From Desulfatitalea tepidiphila (GTDB taxonomy: Bacteria; Desulfobacterota; Desulfobacteria; Desulfobacterales; Desulfosarcinaceae): a stretch of DNA of 64,000 nucleotides. The stretch lies in NCBI RefSeq assembly GCF_001293685.1, contig NZ_BCAG01000003.1, forward strand, positions 2,108,001 to 2,172,000. The letters are read 5' to 3'. The position numbers and the translations under genes were made by a program. Position 1 is the first letter of the stretch. The number at the start of each line of letters is the position of its first letter. Shown here one piece after another: positions 8,477-18,017 of the stretch. Under the pieces are notes generated by a model, which saw only the letters and a program-made list of their open reading frames with translations, did no database searches and had not been told where the DNA came from.

Positions 8477-10510
8477 TCACGCCTTGTCGAAGTGCGAGAA
8501 GTGCATCGTGAAAGTGCCGCGTCCCTGGGTCGCCGACCGTAAAATGGTCGAGTAGCCGAACATGCGGGAAAGCGGCACGATGGCACGGATCTCCTGAACG
8601 CCGACCTTGGGTTCGATGGATTCCACCTTTCCCGAACGGGCATTCAAATCGCCGATCACGTCGCCCATGAATTCTTCCGGAACATAAATTTCGACCTTCA
8701 TAAAAGGGTCGAGAAGATATCCCTTGCCGGCCACGAGGGCCTCCTTGGAAGCCATCGCAGCGCTCACCTTGTATGCCAATTCAGACCCCTGGCTCTCTTT
8801 GTAACCGCCACCGACCAGCTTGGCCTCCACATCGACGACCGGATACCCCATCACGGTGCCGCTCTCCAGGCTCTCCATGACCCCTTTCTCGACAGCGGGA
8901 ATATAATCGGCGGGAATCACGGTATCGTCGATGTTACTCACAAAACGGTTCCCCGTTCCTCTGGGCAGAGGCGTCAATGTCAAATGAACCTCCCCATAAT
9001 GGCGCTGGCCGGCCACCTCTTTGTCGAACACCGAGGCACCCTGGGCCGTTTGCGCAATGGTTTCCCGGTAGACGACCTGGGGTTTACCGACGCTGACCTG
9101 AGTGTTGAACTCCCTGCGCATCCGGCTGATAATCACCTCCAGATGCAACTCACCCATTCCCGACAGGATCATCTGTCCGGTCTCTTCATCCTCCTGAACC
9201 CGCAGGGTCGGATCTTCGTCCGTAAATTTTGCGAGCACATCCTTGAGCTTTTCGATATCCGAATGTGTTTTGGGCTCGACCGCTACCGAAATCACCGGTT
9301 CGTAGATCTCGATGTTTTCCAGCAGAACCGGATTATCGGCGCTGCACAGCGTTTCACCCGTGGAGCCGTCCTTCAATCCCACCACACCGACAATGCTTCC
9401 CGCACCGGCAACATCCAGCCGTTCCCGTTTATTGGCGTGCATGCGCAACAATCTGGACAACTTCTCCTTTTTTTTGCGTATGGGATTGTAGACCTCCTTG
9501 CCGGCTTCCAGCCGACCGCTGTAAACCCGCACGAAGGTCATTTTGCGCCCCTCCATCAGCGCCACCTTAAAAATGAGAGCGGCCAGCGGTTTGTTATCAG
9601 CCGGCGGACAAGCAATCGTTTCACCGGTATCCGGATGAATCCCCTGCATCGGAGGAAGATCGGCCGGGCTGGGCAAAAAGGCGACGATGGCATCCAAGAG
9701 CGGTTGAATGCCCTTGTTTTTCAAGGCGCTCCCACATAATACGGGCACCAGCTTCAACCCGATGGTGGCTTTGCGGATGGCGGCCGATAGCGTGTCGCTG
9801 TCGATGGGCTTCTCGGCTAAATAGGCTTCCATCAACTCATCATCCACCTCGGCCACCGTCTCCAGAAGCATTTCTCGATAACGCCGCGCTTCCTCGAGGT
9901 AACCTTCCGGGATCTCTTCATCCTGGAAGGTGGCCCCCAGTGAATCATCATCCCATACCACCGCCTTCATCCGAATCAGATCGATGATGCCGACCAGATT
10001 CTCCCGGGTCCCATAGGGCAGCTGAAGAAGCAAGGGGTTGGCCTTGAGGCGCTTTTTCATCATCTCCACGGTGTTGAAAAAATCGGCGCCGATGCGATCG
10101 AGTTTGTTGATAAACGCCAGTTTGGGGACCCGATATTTGTCCGCCTGCCGCCAGACCGTTTCCGACTGTGGCTCAACCCCGCCGACCGCGCAAAAAACGC
10201 CCACGGCACCATCGAGCACACGCAACGAGCGCTCGACTTCAATGGTGAAATCCACATGTCCGGGCGTGTCGATGATGTGGATGTCCTTTCCCTTCCAGGG
10301 GCAGGTCGTGACCGCGGAAGTTATCGTAATGCCGCGTTCCTGCTCGTCCGGCATCCAGTCCATCACCGCTTCGCCGTCATGAACCTCGCCCAGTTTATGG
10401 GAACGCCCGGTATAATAAAGTATCCGTTCGGTCACGGTGGTCTTGCCGGCATCGATGTGCGCGATGATGCCGATGTTTCGAATATCCTGTATTTTTAATT
10501 TAGAGCTCAT
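8477..10510 (-). CDS. fusA: Elongation factor G-type GTPase (probable EF-G paralogue)
   Basis: A 677-residue translational GTPase. G1 AHIDAGKTT is at about residues 17-25, and [17 protein letters not shown] and NKLD follow, then EF-G domains II-V ending in a regular EF-G C-terminus. The ATG at 10510 overlaps the stop of the GerMN gene as ATGA. A GTG at 10519 is the only alternative. It is not in a str operon (no rpsL/rpsG/tuf nearby), and the [17 protein letters not shown] sequence resembles secondary bacterial EF-Gs. So this may be a second copy specialised for recycling or stress rather than the main translocase. That functional split is inferred. Confidence 0.93.
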   Translation of the reverse strand: MSSKLKIQDIRNIGIIAHIDAGKTTVTERILYYTGRSHKLGEVHDGEAVMDWMPDEQERGITITSAVTTCPWKGKDIHIIDTPGHVDFTIEVERSLRVLDGAVGVFCAVGGVEPQSETVWRQADKYRVPKLAFINKLDRIGADFFNTVEMMKKRLKANPLLLQLPYGTRENLVGIIDLIRMKAVVWDDDSLGATFQDEEIPEGYLEEARRYREMLLETVAEVDDELMEAYLAEKPIDSDTLSAAIRKATIGLKLVPVLCGSALKNKGIQPLLDAIVAFLPSPADLPPMQGIHPDTGETIACPPADNKPLAALIFKVALMEGRKMTFVRVYSGRLEAGKEVYNPIRKKKEKLSRLLRMHANKRERLDVAGAGSIVGVVGLKDGSTGETLCSADNPVLLENIEIYEPVISVAVEPKTHSDIEKLKDVLAKFTDEDPTLRVQEDEETGQMILSGMGELHLEVIISRMRREFNTQVSVGKPQVVYRETIAQTAQGASVFDKEVAGQRHYGEVHLTLTPLPRGTGNRFVSNIDDTVIPADYIPAVEKGVMESLESGTVMGYPVVDVEAKLVGGGYKESQGSELAYKVSAAMASKEALVAGKGYLLDPFMKVEIYVPEEFMGDVIGDLNARSGKVESIEPKVGVQEIRAIVPLSRMFGYSTILRSATQGRGTFTMHFSHFDKA

Positions 10511-11085
10511 CGTATCCACATCATGTCGACTTCGAAAGGGAATCGCAAATCCGAATGGCCGGCCAATGTGACCGCTTCCCTTCCACCGATTAAAAATTTG
10601 ACGGATCGAATTCCGTCCACATTGAGCACCAAGGTGTTGACAATGGAATAAATAGACAACAATTCGGCCCCGGCACCGCCCGGATGATTGGAAAAGGAAC
10701 CAGCGGCAAAATCAAGATAGGCGACCTCGGCAGGAGTAATGAACAATGCGTCCAGACGGGCATCACCCGGTATTGTACGCGATGCCCCCTGGGTGGGACC
10801 GGCAATCAACGATTCGATCAAAAGCTGTCCATAAGACGCCTTATCTACCGGTTTTTCCAGGACACGCTGTTCCGCGATCAGGTATTCTCCCTGATGATCT
10901 GCGAAATAGAGGTGCGCCATAGCCTTTTCCACAGGGCGCTGGTGCGGATCAGGCAATCCAGACCCTAAAGGTGCCGACTCAGAGGCATGCCGGGCCACCC
11001 ACCACCCGGTGAACATGGCCACCAACAGAGCGGCGCCGACAACGGACAGTGCGAGTCCCGATCTGCGAGACAGGCCGAAAGTCAT
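10507..11085 (-). CDS. GerMN-domain membrane-anchored protein
   Basis: A 192-residue protein with one N-terminal transmembrane or uncleaved signal segment (residues 9-31) and a GerMN domain covering about 60-190: a segment with [12 protein letters not shown], an [18 protein letters not shown] loop, and a segment with [11 protein letters not shown]. GerMN domains occur in Bacillus spore-germination lipoproteins and widely in non-sporulating bacteria as extracytoplasmic domains of unknown ligand. Its stop overlaps the EF-G start by four bases, so the two are probably translationally coupled, although no functional link is obvious. Confidence 0.85.
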   Translation of the reverse strand: MTFGLSRRSGLALSVVGAALLVAMFTGWWVARHASESAPLGSGLPDPHQRPVEKAMAHLYFADHQGEYLIAEQRVLEKPVDKASYGQLLIESLIAGPTQGASRTIPGDARLDALFITPAEVAYLDFAAGSFSNHPGGAGAELLSIYSIVNTLVLNVDGIRSVKFLIGGREAVTLAGHSDLRFPFEVDMMWIR

Positions 11086-11200
11086 GCGCGCTCTCCTGCC
11101 ACGGCTGATTTATAAATTCCTGGTAAAACAGTTCAAACCGGCGCCTGCTTTCTAAGCCACTTGTATATAGATGTCAAGCCATGCGCCTGCCGCACAGCGA

Positions 11201-11412
11201 TTCTAACTGGTGCCCATCCACAAATGACCAGTTTGCCCGATATCTGCGTTGCTCGAAAAATTTAATCCTCGGAATATCAAATATATGCCTGCGGTTAAAT
11301 TTTTCGAGCGCCTTGATCTCGACCAAATTTGCCTATTTGTGGACGGGCACCAACTGATATGCCATTCATTAAACCCGGCGTGGATGGGGCAGGTGACCGA
11401 TGTCACACTGTT
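11201..11412 (-). repeat. Family C palindromic element fragment, interrupted by element A1
   Basis: TTCTAACTG (11201-11209) and, after element A1, AACTGATATG followed by a segment containing CCATTCATTAAACCCGGCG (11352-11412) match the end and interior of the family C element at 42914-43072 in reverse complement. The two pieces are joined if A1 is removed. The far end of the C copy is not recognisable, so it is probably decayed. In the 572-base gap 11086-11657 the only recognised content is A1 and this C fragment. Confidence 0.6.
11208..11352 (-). repeat. Palindromic element A1 (145 bp)
   Basis: Terminal inverted repeats TGGTGCCCATCCACAAAT / ATTTGTGGACGGGCACCA (17 of 18 match) surround an inner 15-base perfect stem GCTCGAAAAATTTAA (11251-11265) / TTAAATTTTTCGAGC (11295-11309) with a 29-base loop. 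Near-identical elements of the same length occur at 33078 and 58608. No coding capacity is seen. The structure is like a MITE or other non-autonomous palindromic repeat. It is inserted in a family C remnant. Confidence 0.85.
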
Positions 11413-11657
11413 AAATACGACAAGCCGTCCGCAATGAGGCGCAAGCCGGCGGGGGCCGGCCAACGCGGCCACTATCGGTATCTTCACGAAAACCTGCCCG
11501 ACACCCATTTGGGTCGGTTAAAATTGACATCAAGGCGGAGATGTCTATAGTGACGTATCGTGAAATAGAGGATTCCCGTATACAAGCCGATACTTAAAGA
11601 CATCTCGAGTGGATATATACGGCGGCGAAGTGGTCACGGGTAACAACGTAGCGGCCA

Positions 11658-11876
11658 CTAGGAATCGGGGGGTTCCTTTCTGCTTTGGGGAAGCTTGGCC
11701 TCCTTCATCGTCGAATCCCATAAATTGGCGAGGCCTTCCTTCTCGCGCGTTCCGGTTTTTATTTTCAGCCACACGTTCAATACCAGAAGCAGCAGGTAGA
11801 AACCGGCTGCCAGAACGACGAGGGTCAGGACCATCACCATCATATTTTCTAAAATGCTTGTGACTACCTGCATCAT
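11658..11876 (-). CDS. Small single-pass membrane protein, function unknown
   Basis: A 72-residue reading frame with one strong hydrophobic helix (VMVLTLVVLAAGFYLLLLVL, about residues 13-33) followed by a charged tail (KIKTGTREKEGLANLWDSTMKEAK). The amphipathic composition and clean helix suggest a real small membrane protein. The ribosome binding site is weak, and starts at Met1, Met2, Met12 or Met14 are possible. A decayed half of element A lies directly upstream. No family recognised. Confidence 0.5.
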   Translation of the reverse strand: MMQVVTSILENMMVMVLTLVVLAAGFYLLLLVLNVWLKIKTGTREKEGLANLWDSTMKEAKLPQSRKEPPDS

Positions 11877-11891
11877 TCAACGACCCATTTC

Positions 11892-11970
11892 GTTGGTACC
11901 CATCCACAAATGGTCATTTTACGCGATATCGGCGATATGCTCAAAATTTTACCCTCGGCGTACTCGACGG
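11892..11970 (-). repeat. Half copy of palindromic element A (A4)
   Basis: TTGGTACCCATCCACAAATG, then GATATCGGCGATATGCTCAAAATTTTACCCTCGG, follow the left half of element A1 and then diverge. The second arm is missing. It looks like a decayed or one-ended copy just upstream of the flavoprotein gene. Confidence 0.6.
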
Positions 11971-12056
11971 GCCGCAGCAACACCTAATAAAGCATTCTTG
12001 CGCCTGGCTCAAGAGGCCTTCATTTTATCTATGAAACAAAGGGAGGATGCCATCCG

Positions 12057-13073
12057 ATGCTGATCGATCGCTTTTTTGAAAAAGGTCGTGCTTTTCTCGG
12101 TAGCCGCTTTCCGATCATGTGTGGTGCCATGACCTGGGTCAGTGATCCCAACCTGGTCAGCGCTATCGGCAATGCGGGCGGGTTTGGTCTTCTGGCGGCC
12201 GGCAATATGCCGGTCGACGTCCTGCGCTCGCAGATCGAGCAGACGCGGCAATTGACGCAGCAACCCTTTGGGGTGAACATCATCACGCTGGCGCCGGCCT
12301 ATCAGGATCACCTGGATCTGGCCTGCAACATGGGCTGCGAATTCATTGTCTTCGCCGGCGGCATCCCCAAGAAAAAGGAGATTCAACAAGCCAGGGAAGC
12401 TGGGGCCAAAGTCATCTGTTTTGCCTCCACGGCGCCCCTGGCGATGATGCTCATCGAACGCGGCGCCGACGCCCTGATGCTCGAAGGTTTTGAAGCGGGA
12501 GGGCATATCGGTCCCATTGCCCTATCGGTCCTGATCCAGCAAATTCTCTTCACCGTTGACAGCGTTCCGATATTTATTGCCGGTGGGATTGCAACCGGTC
12601 GCATGATGGCCCATCTGCTCATGATGGGCGCCGCTGGCATTCAAATGGGCACACGCTTCGTCATGTCCGAAGAGTGCTCGGCCCACCCTAATTTTAAAGA
12701 GACATTCAAAAAAGCCAAAGCCAAGGATGCAGTGGCCACCCCCCAATTCGACGGCCGCTTGCCGGTGATTCCGGTCCGAGCCCTTAAGAACGATGGCACC
12801 ATCGAATTCGGCAAGCTGCAGTTGGAGTTGTTGTATAAACTGGAGAACCAGTCCATGGACCGGGACGAGGCCCAGTATGAAGTCGAACGCTTCTGGGTTG
12901 GCGCCCTCAAACGGGCGGTTATCGACGGGGATGTGATCAAAGGTTCACTCATGGCTGGTCAATCGGTGGGCCTGGTCGAAGATGTCAAACCGCTTAAAAC
13001 GATCATCGATGAAATGGTCGAGCATGCCGAAGCTGAGTTGCAGCGCCTGAAAAAAGTCCTGACGCCGGAATAA
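12057..13073 (+). CDS. Nitronate monooxygenase / FabK-like flavoprotein
   Basis: A 338-residue FMN-dependent TIM-barrel protein of the 2-nitropropane dioxygenase/FabK superfamily. Family marks are FPIMCGAMTWVSDPNLVSA at the N-terminus, GNAGGFGLLAAGNMP, the VICFASTAPLAM strand, EGFEAGGHIG, and the phosphate-binding IAGGIATGRMMAHLLMMGAAG followed by GTRFVMSEE. The family includes nitronate-detoxifying oxygenases and the enoyl-ACP reductase FabK, and sequence alone does not separate them. In a probable anaerobe a reductase role is as likely as an oxygenase role. Start ATG is preceded by GGGAGG at about ten bases. It stands alone before the parA-like gene. Confidence 0.88.
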   Translation: MLIDRFFEKGRAFLGSRFPIMCGAMTWVSDPNLVSAIGNAGGFGLLAAGNMPVDVLRSQIEQTRQLTQQPFGVNIITLAPAYQDHLDLACNMGCEFIVFAGGIPKKKEIQQAREAGAKVICFASTAPLAMMLIERGADALMLEGFEAGGHIGPIALSVLIQQILFTVDSVPIFIAGGIATGRMMAHLLMMGAAGIQMGTRFVMSEECSAHPNFKETFKKAKAKDAVATPQFDGRLPVIPVRALKNDGTIEFGKLQLELLYKLENQSMDRDEAQYEVERFWVGALKRAVIDGDVIKGSLMAGQSVGLVEDVKPLKTIIDEMVEHAEAELQRLKKVLTPE

Positions 13074-13105
13074 AGAGCTTGAAATCTCGAGAGACACAGA
13101 ATAAT

Positions 13106-13135
13106 GTCCGAATAGTTATATTCTACTATTCGTAC
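13106..13135. promoter_or_regulatory. Inverted repeat upstream of the stand-alone parA
   Basis: GTCCGAATAG (13106-13115) and CTATTCGTAC (13126-13135) pair at nine of ten positions around a 10-base AT-rich centre, 25 bases before the ATG of the ParA-like gene. Its position suits an operator for autoregulation by the RHH partner, or a partition-like site. Confidence 0.4.
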
Positions 13136-13160
13136 ACCACCTGAAGAGAAAGTTCCGGCG

Positions 13161-13955
13161 ATGCGCAAAATTGCCGTAGCCATGGCCAAAGGCGGCGTTG
13201 GGAAAACCACCACCTCGGTCAATCTAGCCCATGCGTTGGCGCTCCAGGGGCAGCGCGTGCTGCTGGTCGATTGCGACACTCAGGATCAGGTGGCGAAATT
13301 TTTGGGTGTATCGCCAAAATACGGGTTGTACGAGTTCGTCACGGGCCGTGATGAACGTGGGCAACCCCTGGCTAAAATGGAGACCATTCACAAGGCGCGT
13401 GAGAATCTCTGGATCCTGGCCGGTGGCATCAAGCTGGTGGAGCTTAAACACTGGCTGGGCGAACAACCCCGCGAGCAACGTCATGCGCTGCTCAGCAAAA
13501 CGCTGGTTCCCAAGGGTGATCGCCTCGATTTCCTGATCTTCGATTGCTCGCCGGGTTGGGACATCCTCAGTGTCAACATTCTCATGGCGGTCAATGAAGT
13601 ACTCTGCCCGGTGTCCCTGCAGGCACCTGCCCTGGAAGGCCTCAAAACCTTCTTCGGCTATCTCATTTCGGCCCAGAAATTGAACAACGACCTGGCGTTG
13701 AAATATGTACTGCCCACCCTGTTCGACCGGCGGACCCGCCAGAGTTTCGATCTTTACCATAAACTCAGGCGGTTTTTTACCCGGCAGATCTGCCATCCGA
13801 TCCGTTACAACGTAAGGTTATCCGAAGCACCGGCCGTGGGGAAAACCATCTTCGAGTACGACCAGCGCGCGATCGGCGCCCAGGACTACCAAAAATTGAC
13901 CAGGAGGCTCATCGATGACGGCATCCGATCAAAACAAGTCCCCAGATTTTTTTGA
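13161..13955 (+). CDS. ParA-family ATPase (second, stand-alone)
   Basis: A 264-residue deviant-Walker ATPase: AKGGVGKTTTSVNLAHALA at residues 9-27, LLVDCDTQDQ, and Walker B FLIFDCSPGWDILS. It differs clearly from the chromosomal ParA at 6167 and is followed not by parB but by an overlapping ribbon-helix-helix gene (41-base overlap). ParA/RHH pairs drive plasmid segregation and the positioning of cellular cargoes. Nothing else here is plasmid-like, so its cargo is unknown. Confidence 0.88.
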   Translation: MRKIAVAMAKGGVGKTTTSVNLAHALALQGQRVLLVDCDTQDQVAKFLGVSPKYGLYEFVTGRDERGQPLAKMETIHKARENLWILAGGIKLVELKHWLGEQPREQRHALLSKTLVPKGDRLDFLIFDCSPGWDILSVNILMAVNEVLCPVSLQAPALEGLKTFFGYLISAQKLNNDLALKYVLPTLFDRRTRQSFDLYHKLRRFFTRQICHPIRYNVRLSEAPAVGKTIFEYDQRAIGAQDYQKLTRRLIDDGIRSKQVPRFF

Positions 13956-14214
13956 GGACCATGGTCTCGATCCGGTGACAACCGCAACCCGATACCCATC
14001 AGCTGCATCAGCACCCCCGAAACGAAAAGCCGGCTTTTATCTGTCCGAAACACTGCTCGAACGCTTCAACCGCCATTTTCACCGGATGAAACTGGCCGGC
14101 GCGCCGGTTGAGAACAAATCCGCCTTGCTGGAGCTGGCGCTGACTTTTGCACTGGAAGACCTGGAGCGCGGTGATCAGAGCAAATTGCTGCGCAGCCTGA
14201 ACAGTCGTTCGTAA
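13915..14214 (+). CDS. Ribbon-helix-helix-like partner of the stand-alone ParA
   Basis: A 99-residue protein. The first 40 residues are polar and probably disordered, followed by AGFYLSETLLERFNRHF and KSALLELALTFALEDLE, spaced like the strand and two helices of a ribbon-helix-helix DNA-binding fold. Its start lies inside the 3' end of the parA-like gene in another frame, so the two are co-translated. A likely role is a DNA- or cargo-binding adaptor and repressor of the pair. The family is assigned by pattern only. Confidence 0.7.
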   Translation: MTASDQNKSPDFFEDHGLDPVTTATRYPSAASAPPKRKAGFYLSETLLERFNRHFHRMKLAGAPVENKSALLELALTFALEDLERGDQSKLLRSLNSRS

Positions 14215-14297
14215 ATCCTTTTTCTCCTCATGCCCCAATCCCTTCGCTCGGGGTACTGAAAAGAAAAATTACCCCGTTTCATCAGGAAAGGATCGTT

Positions 14298-15395
14298 TTG
14301 AACACTGTCAACGGACATCTGGAAATCATGGATAAAGGATTCGGCTTTCTGCGCAGCATCGCGGACAATTTCCAGCCGGGTCCGGTCGACACATTTGTTC
14401 CGGCGGCCTTGATCGCCCGGCACAAATTGCGGGAGGGGGTTTACATCGAAGGCACCGGCACCAAGGGCGGGGCCAACAATACGAATCTGAAGCTCGACCG
14501 CATTGAAACCATCAACGGCATGGCCCCAGACGAATTTGCCGGGGTGGCACCCCTGCAGCAGCAAACGAGCATCAATCCCACCCAACGTTTCCTCATGACC
14601 CGTTCTGAGAGAGACCTCATGGGCATGGTGCTGGACCGCATCGTACCCATGGGACGGGGGCAGCGGGGCCTGATCATCGCACCCCCCAAAACCGGGAAAA
14701 CGACCATCCTCCAACACATGGCCAACGCTATCACGTCTGCCTACGACGACGCCATGGTGTTCGTTCTCCTGGTGGACGAGCGCCCCGAGGAGGTCACGGA
14801 CTTCAAACGAAGCGTGAAAGGCGCACAGGTCCTGGCCTCCTCCGCCGACCAAACCATCGCCCAACATCTGCGCATGACCCGTCTGGCCATGAACTGCGCC
14901 ATCCGGTGGGCCGAGATGGGGCGCGATGCTGTGGTCTTCATCGATTCCCTCACCCGCATGGCGAGGGCGTTCAACACGGAGACCCGGAGTCACGGCCGCA
15001 CCATGTCCGGCGGACTGGCCGCCAATGCCCTGGACATCCCCCGCCAGGTCTTCGGCGCAGCCCGCAACATCGAACACGGTGGCTCACTCACCATTATGGC
15101 CACCATCCTGATCGACACGGGCAGCCGCATGGACGATATCATCTATCAGGAGTTCAAAGGGACCGGCAATCTCGATCTGGTCCTGAGCCGCGAATGCGCC
15201 GAACAACGCCTGTGGCCGGCCATCGATATCAAACAATCGGGTACCCGCAAGGAAGAACTGTTGATGGAAAAGGCCGCTTATCAGGAGAGCATCGATTTGC
15301 GCCGGGCCCTGTCCAAATTCAACACCGTCAATGCCCTGGGGGCCCTTCTGGAGCATTTGAACCAGCGAGCGCCCGCCCGTCCCCGCGTTTCCTGA
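14298..15395 (+). CDS. rho: Transcription termination factor Rho, N-terminally short
   Basis: A 365-residue RNA-dependent hexameric helicase. The OB/cold-shock-like RNA-binding region (GHLEIMDKGFGFLRS... VDTFVPAALI) is at residues 5-65. The ATPase core has the P-loop APPKTGKTTILQH, Walker B VVFIDSLTRMARAFN, the GRTMSGGLAANAL Q-loop region, and an ending that includes GTGNLDLVLSRECAEQRLWP. Typical Rho proteins have 410-430 residues. The missing piece is the N-terminal helical subdomain that precedes the OB fold. The start is TTG with AAAGGA five bases upstream. Whether it is the only Rho in the genome cannot be seen here. Confidence 0.93.
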   Translation: MNTVNGHLEIMDKGFGFLRSIADNFQPGPVDTFVPAALIARHKLREGVYIEGTGTKGGANNTNLKLDRIETINGMAPDEFAGVAPLQQQTSINPTQRFLMTRSERDLMGMVLDRIVPMGRGQRGLIIAPPKTGKTTILQHMANAITSAYDDAMVFVLLVDERPEEVTDFKRSVKGAQVLASSADQTIAQHLRMTRLAMNCAIRWAEMGRDAVVFIDSLTRMARAFNTETRSHGRTMSGGLAANALDIPRQVFGAARNIEHGGSLTIMATILIDTGSRMDDIIYQEFKGTGNLDLVLSRECAEQRLWPAIDIKQSGTRKEELLMEKAAYQESIDLRRALSKFNTVNALGALLEHLNQRAPARPRVS

Positions 15396-15518
15396 AGCGT
15401 CCCCGCCGTTGCCTCGCTCCCATGGCCCGAAATCGTATTTGAACCAGTCAGTTGCCGTTTCCTTTCGTTGACAGGGATGCCGGCTTTTGCCATAGTCTTT
15501 GCAAAGGGGAGAATTTCC

Positions 15519-17966
15519 ATGACAGGACGTGTCACCACAAAACGCCCGGATTCAAACCCAATGGAGATGAAACCAGCCATCCCTCCCGATCATACGGACC
15601 AAGAGGCAGCCGCCCCTCTCCTTACGCCAAACACACCGACCAGCAACGATTTGAACGAGGCCCCCGTCACCCCTCAACGGGAAAGCGTTGCCATCGATTA
15701 CCGACGCATGCTGGAAAACTCAGGGGACGGCTATTTCGAAGTCGACCTGTCCGGCAATTTCACACGCATCAATGACGCTGCCTGTCGTTTTATCGGGAGA
15801 ACCCGCGAAGAGTCCATCGGTCTGAACTATAGGGACTATATGCGTCCCGATGAAGCCCAGCGCATTCTTCATATCTACCAGGAAGTCTACCAGACCGGCC
15901 AGCCATCCGAGTTGATGGAATACAATATTATCCGCAAGGACGGCACAATCGCCACCCATCAAACCGTCGTCACCCTGTTGCGTGATGTCAGCGGCAACCC
16001 CCTTGGCTTTTGCGGTATCGTGCGCGACCTCACCCGACAAAAAGCGATGGAGCGAGCGCTGCGCGAAAGCGAGGAGAGTTACCAGCGGGTGCTGGAATTG
16101 GCGCCCGATGCCATTGCCATCAACGATGCCCGCACGTCGAAATACATTCAAGTCAACACCGCCTTTTGCCAGCACACCGGTTACCGTCCCGAAGAGATCA
16201 TTGGCCGAACGCCCATCGAATTGAATTTATACTTAGATCCCGGGGATGATCAACGTATTAAAAGACTTCTCATCAACGAGGGTAAAATCGACGGACTCGA
16301 ACTGCGATACCAAAAAAAGTCCGGAGAGCAGTTCGAAGACCTGGTTTCCGCGAGAATGATCCGTTTCAAAGGCAAAACCTGCTCGCTGTTTGTCGCTACC
16401 GGCATCACGCCGCTCAAGCAGGCCCAGAAGGCGCTTTGCGAGAGCGAAAAGCGTTATCGGGAAATACTCGAGGCGGCGCCGGATGCGATCTGCCTCACCA
16501 CCCTGTCCGACGGCCGATATGTGGAGGCCAACAGCGAGTTTTACCGGCGAACCGGCTACACCCCCTCGGAGACCATCGGGTTCACGTCCACAGATCTGAA
16601 CCTCTACGTCAATCCTGGAGACCGGCAGCTGTTCATAGACACACTTCAATCCAAGGGGCAGGTGGACGCATTCGAACTGCCGGTGCGTTACAAAGACGGC
16701 ACCATATCAGAACAATTGTGGTCGGCCCGGATCATCGAGCATGGCGGTCAGCAGTGTCTGCTGGTCATCGCCCGCCCCATCGACGACATTAAAGCCGCAC
16801 AGCGGGCGGTTGTGGAAAGCGAAGAGAGCTATCGTCGAATCATGGAGCTGGCACCGGACATGATCGTCATTACCCGCCAGGCCGACGGGCGAATCGTGGC
16901 GGCAAATGACGCCTTTTGCGCGCGCACCGGTTTCAGCAGAAACGAGCTGATCGGCCACACCCCCATCGAATTGGGGTTCTACACCGATCCGGATAACCGC
17001 AGGCGCTGGATGGAAGCGCTTAGACGCGACGGCAAAGTGCAAGGCATCGAGCTGCAATTCATCAACCGGGCCGGTAAGGTTCATGACGATCTCTTTTCGG
17101 CACAATACATCCGCTTCAAGGGCGAGGACTGTGTTTTAGCGGTCATCACCAGTATCACCCAACTGAAAAATAACCAACGGGAGCTGGAGCACTATCGGCG
17201 CGACCTGGAACAAATCATCGCGGAACGCACCAAAGCCTTGGAAGCGGCCCAGGCCGAACTGGTCAAACGTGAAAAATTGGCGGTCCTCGGCCAGCTCACG
17301 GCCACGGTCAGCCACGAATTGCGTAACCCGTTGGGCGTCATCCGCTCGTCGAACTACTACCTGCAGAGTAAAAACAGAGATAAAAGCCAAAAATCGGAGA
17401 AGCATTTTCGCCGCATCGACGAACAGGTGACATTGTGCGATACCATCGTGGCCGAGTTGCTGGAATACACGCGAGGGCGCAGCATATGGGTCGCCAAGCA
17501 ACCCATGGCGCCATGGATGACCGAGGTCGTGGAACAACTGCAGGAAACCAAGGGTGTCGATATTGCGCTGACCATCCCCGATGATCTGCCTGACCTCCAC
17601 CACGACAGGGAGAAGATGCGGCGCGTGCTGATCAACGTGCTGGACAACGCGGTCCAAGCCGTTCAGGAAAAGATGAAAGAGATGCAAAAACGCACCGAGT
17701 GGTATCGTCCGGCCATATCGGTCAGAACTGAAACCGTCGATAATGAGGTGACGATTTGTATCACGGACAACGGCATCGGCATGAATGAAGAGACTCGCCG
17801 ACGCGCTTTTGAGCCCCTCTTCACCACTCGGGCACGGGGCACGGGTATCGGCCTGGCCAATGTAAAAAAAATTGTCGAGGAGCATGGCGGCCGGATCGTA
17901 TTGACGAGCCGCACGGACCAGGGGACAGAAATGAAGATCGTCCTGCCTTGCGTACGTGAAACCTGA
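15519..17966 (+). CDS. Multi-PAS sensor histidine kinase
   Basis: An 815-residue cytoplasmic-looking kinase with no clear membrane segment. Four PAS modules (roughly residues 45-165, 175-295, 300-420, 425-550) are followed by a coiled linker (LEHYRRDLEQIIAERTKALEAAQAELVKREK), a HisKA domain with the H-box [19 protein letters not shown], and a HATPase with N-box INVLDNAVQAV, DNGIGM and [15 protein letters not shown] 15519 has AGGGGAG seven bases upstream. An in-frame upstream ATG at 15468 has none. It is a close paralogue of the next, broken gene. The cognate regulators are likely the receiver proteins downstream. Ligand unknown. Confidence 0.93.
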   Translation: MTGRVTTKRPDSNPMEMKPAIPPDHTDQEAAAPLLTPNTPTSNDLNEAPVTPQRESVAIDYRRMLENSGDGYFEVDLSGNFTRINDAACRFIGRTREESIGLNYRDYMRPDEAQRILHIYQEVYQTGQPSELMEYNIIRKDGTIATHQTVVTLLRDVSGNPLGFCGIVRDLTRQKAMERALRESEESYQRVLELAPDAIAINDARTSKYIQVNTAFCQHTGYRPEEIIGRTPIELNLYLDPGDDQRIKRLLINEGKIDGLELRYQKKSGEQFEDLVSARMIRFKGKTCSLFVATGITPLKQAQKALCESEKRYREILEAAPDAICLTTLSDGRYVEANSEFYRRTGYTPSETIGFTSTDLNLYVNPGDRQLFIDTLQSKGQVDAFELPVRYKDGTISEQLWSARIIEHGGQQCLLVIARPIDDIKAAQRAVVESEESYRRIMELAPDMIVITRQADGRIVAANDAFCARTGFSRNELIGHTPIELGFYTDPDNRRRWMEALRRDGKVQGIELQFINRAGKVHDDLFSAQYIRFKGEDCVLAVITSITQLKNNQRELEHYRRDLEQIIAERTKALEAAQAELVKREKLAVLGQLTATVSHELRNPLGVIRSSNYYLQSKNRDKSQKSEKHFRRIDEQVTLCDTIVAELLEYTRGRSIWVAKQPMAPWMTEVVEQLQETKGVDIALTIPDDLPDLHHDREKMRRVLINVLDNAVQAVQEKMKEMQKRTEWYRPAISVRTETVDNEVTICITDNGIGMNEETRRRAFEPLFTTRARGTGIGLANVKKIVEEHGGRIVLTSRTDQGTEMKIVLPCVRET

Positions 17967-18017
17967 TGGTTGTCAGAGGACCCAGACCGCAGTTGACGCA
18001 AATGGAAAAGGGTTGGC

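Noticed and set aside
11886-12056. Considered as an attachment site or phage remnant
   Set aside because: Only a half copy of element A is present; no integrase, tRNA end or phage gene is nearby.
14175-15077. 300-codon minus-strand frame opposite rho
   Set aside because: Antisense of a highly conserved gene.
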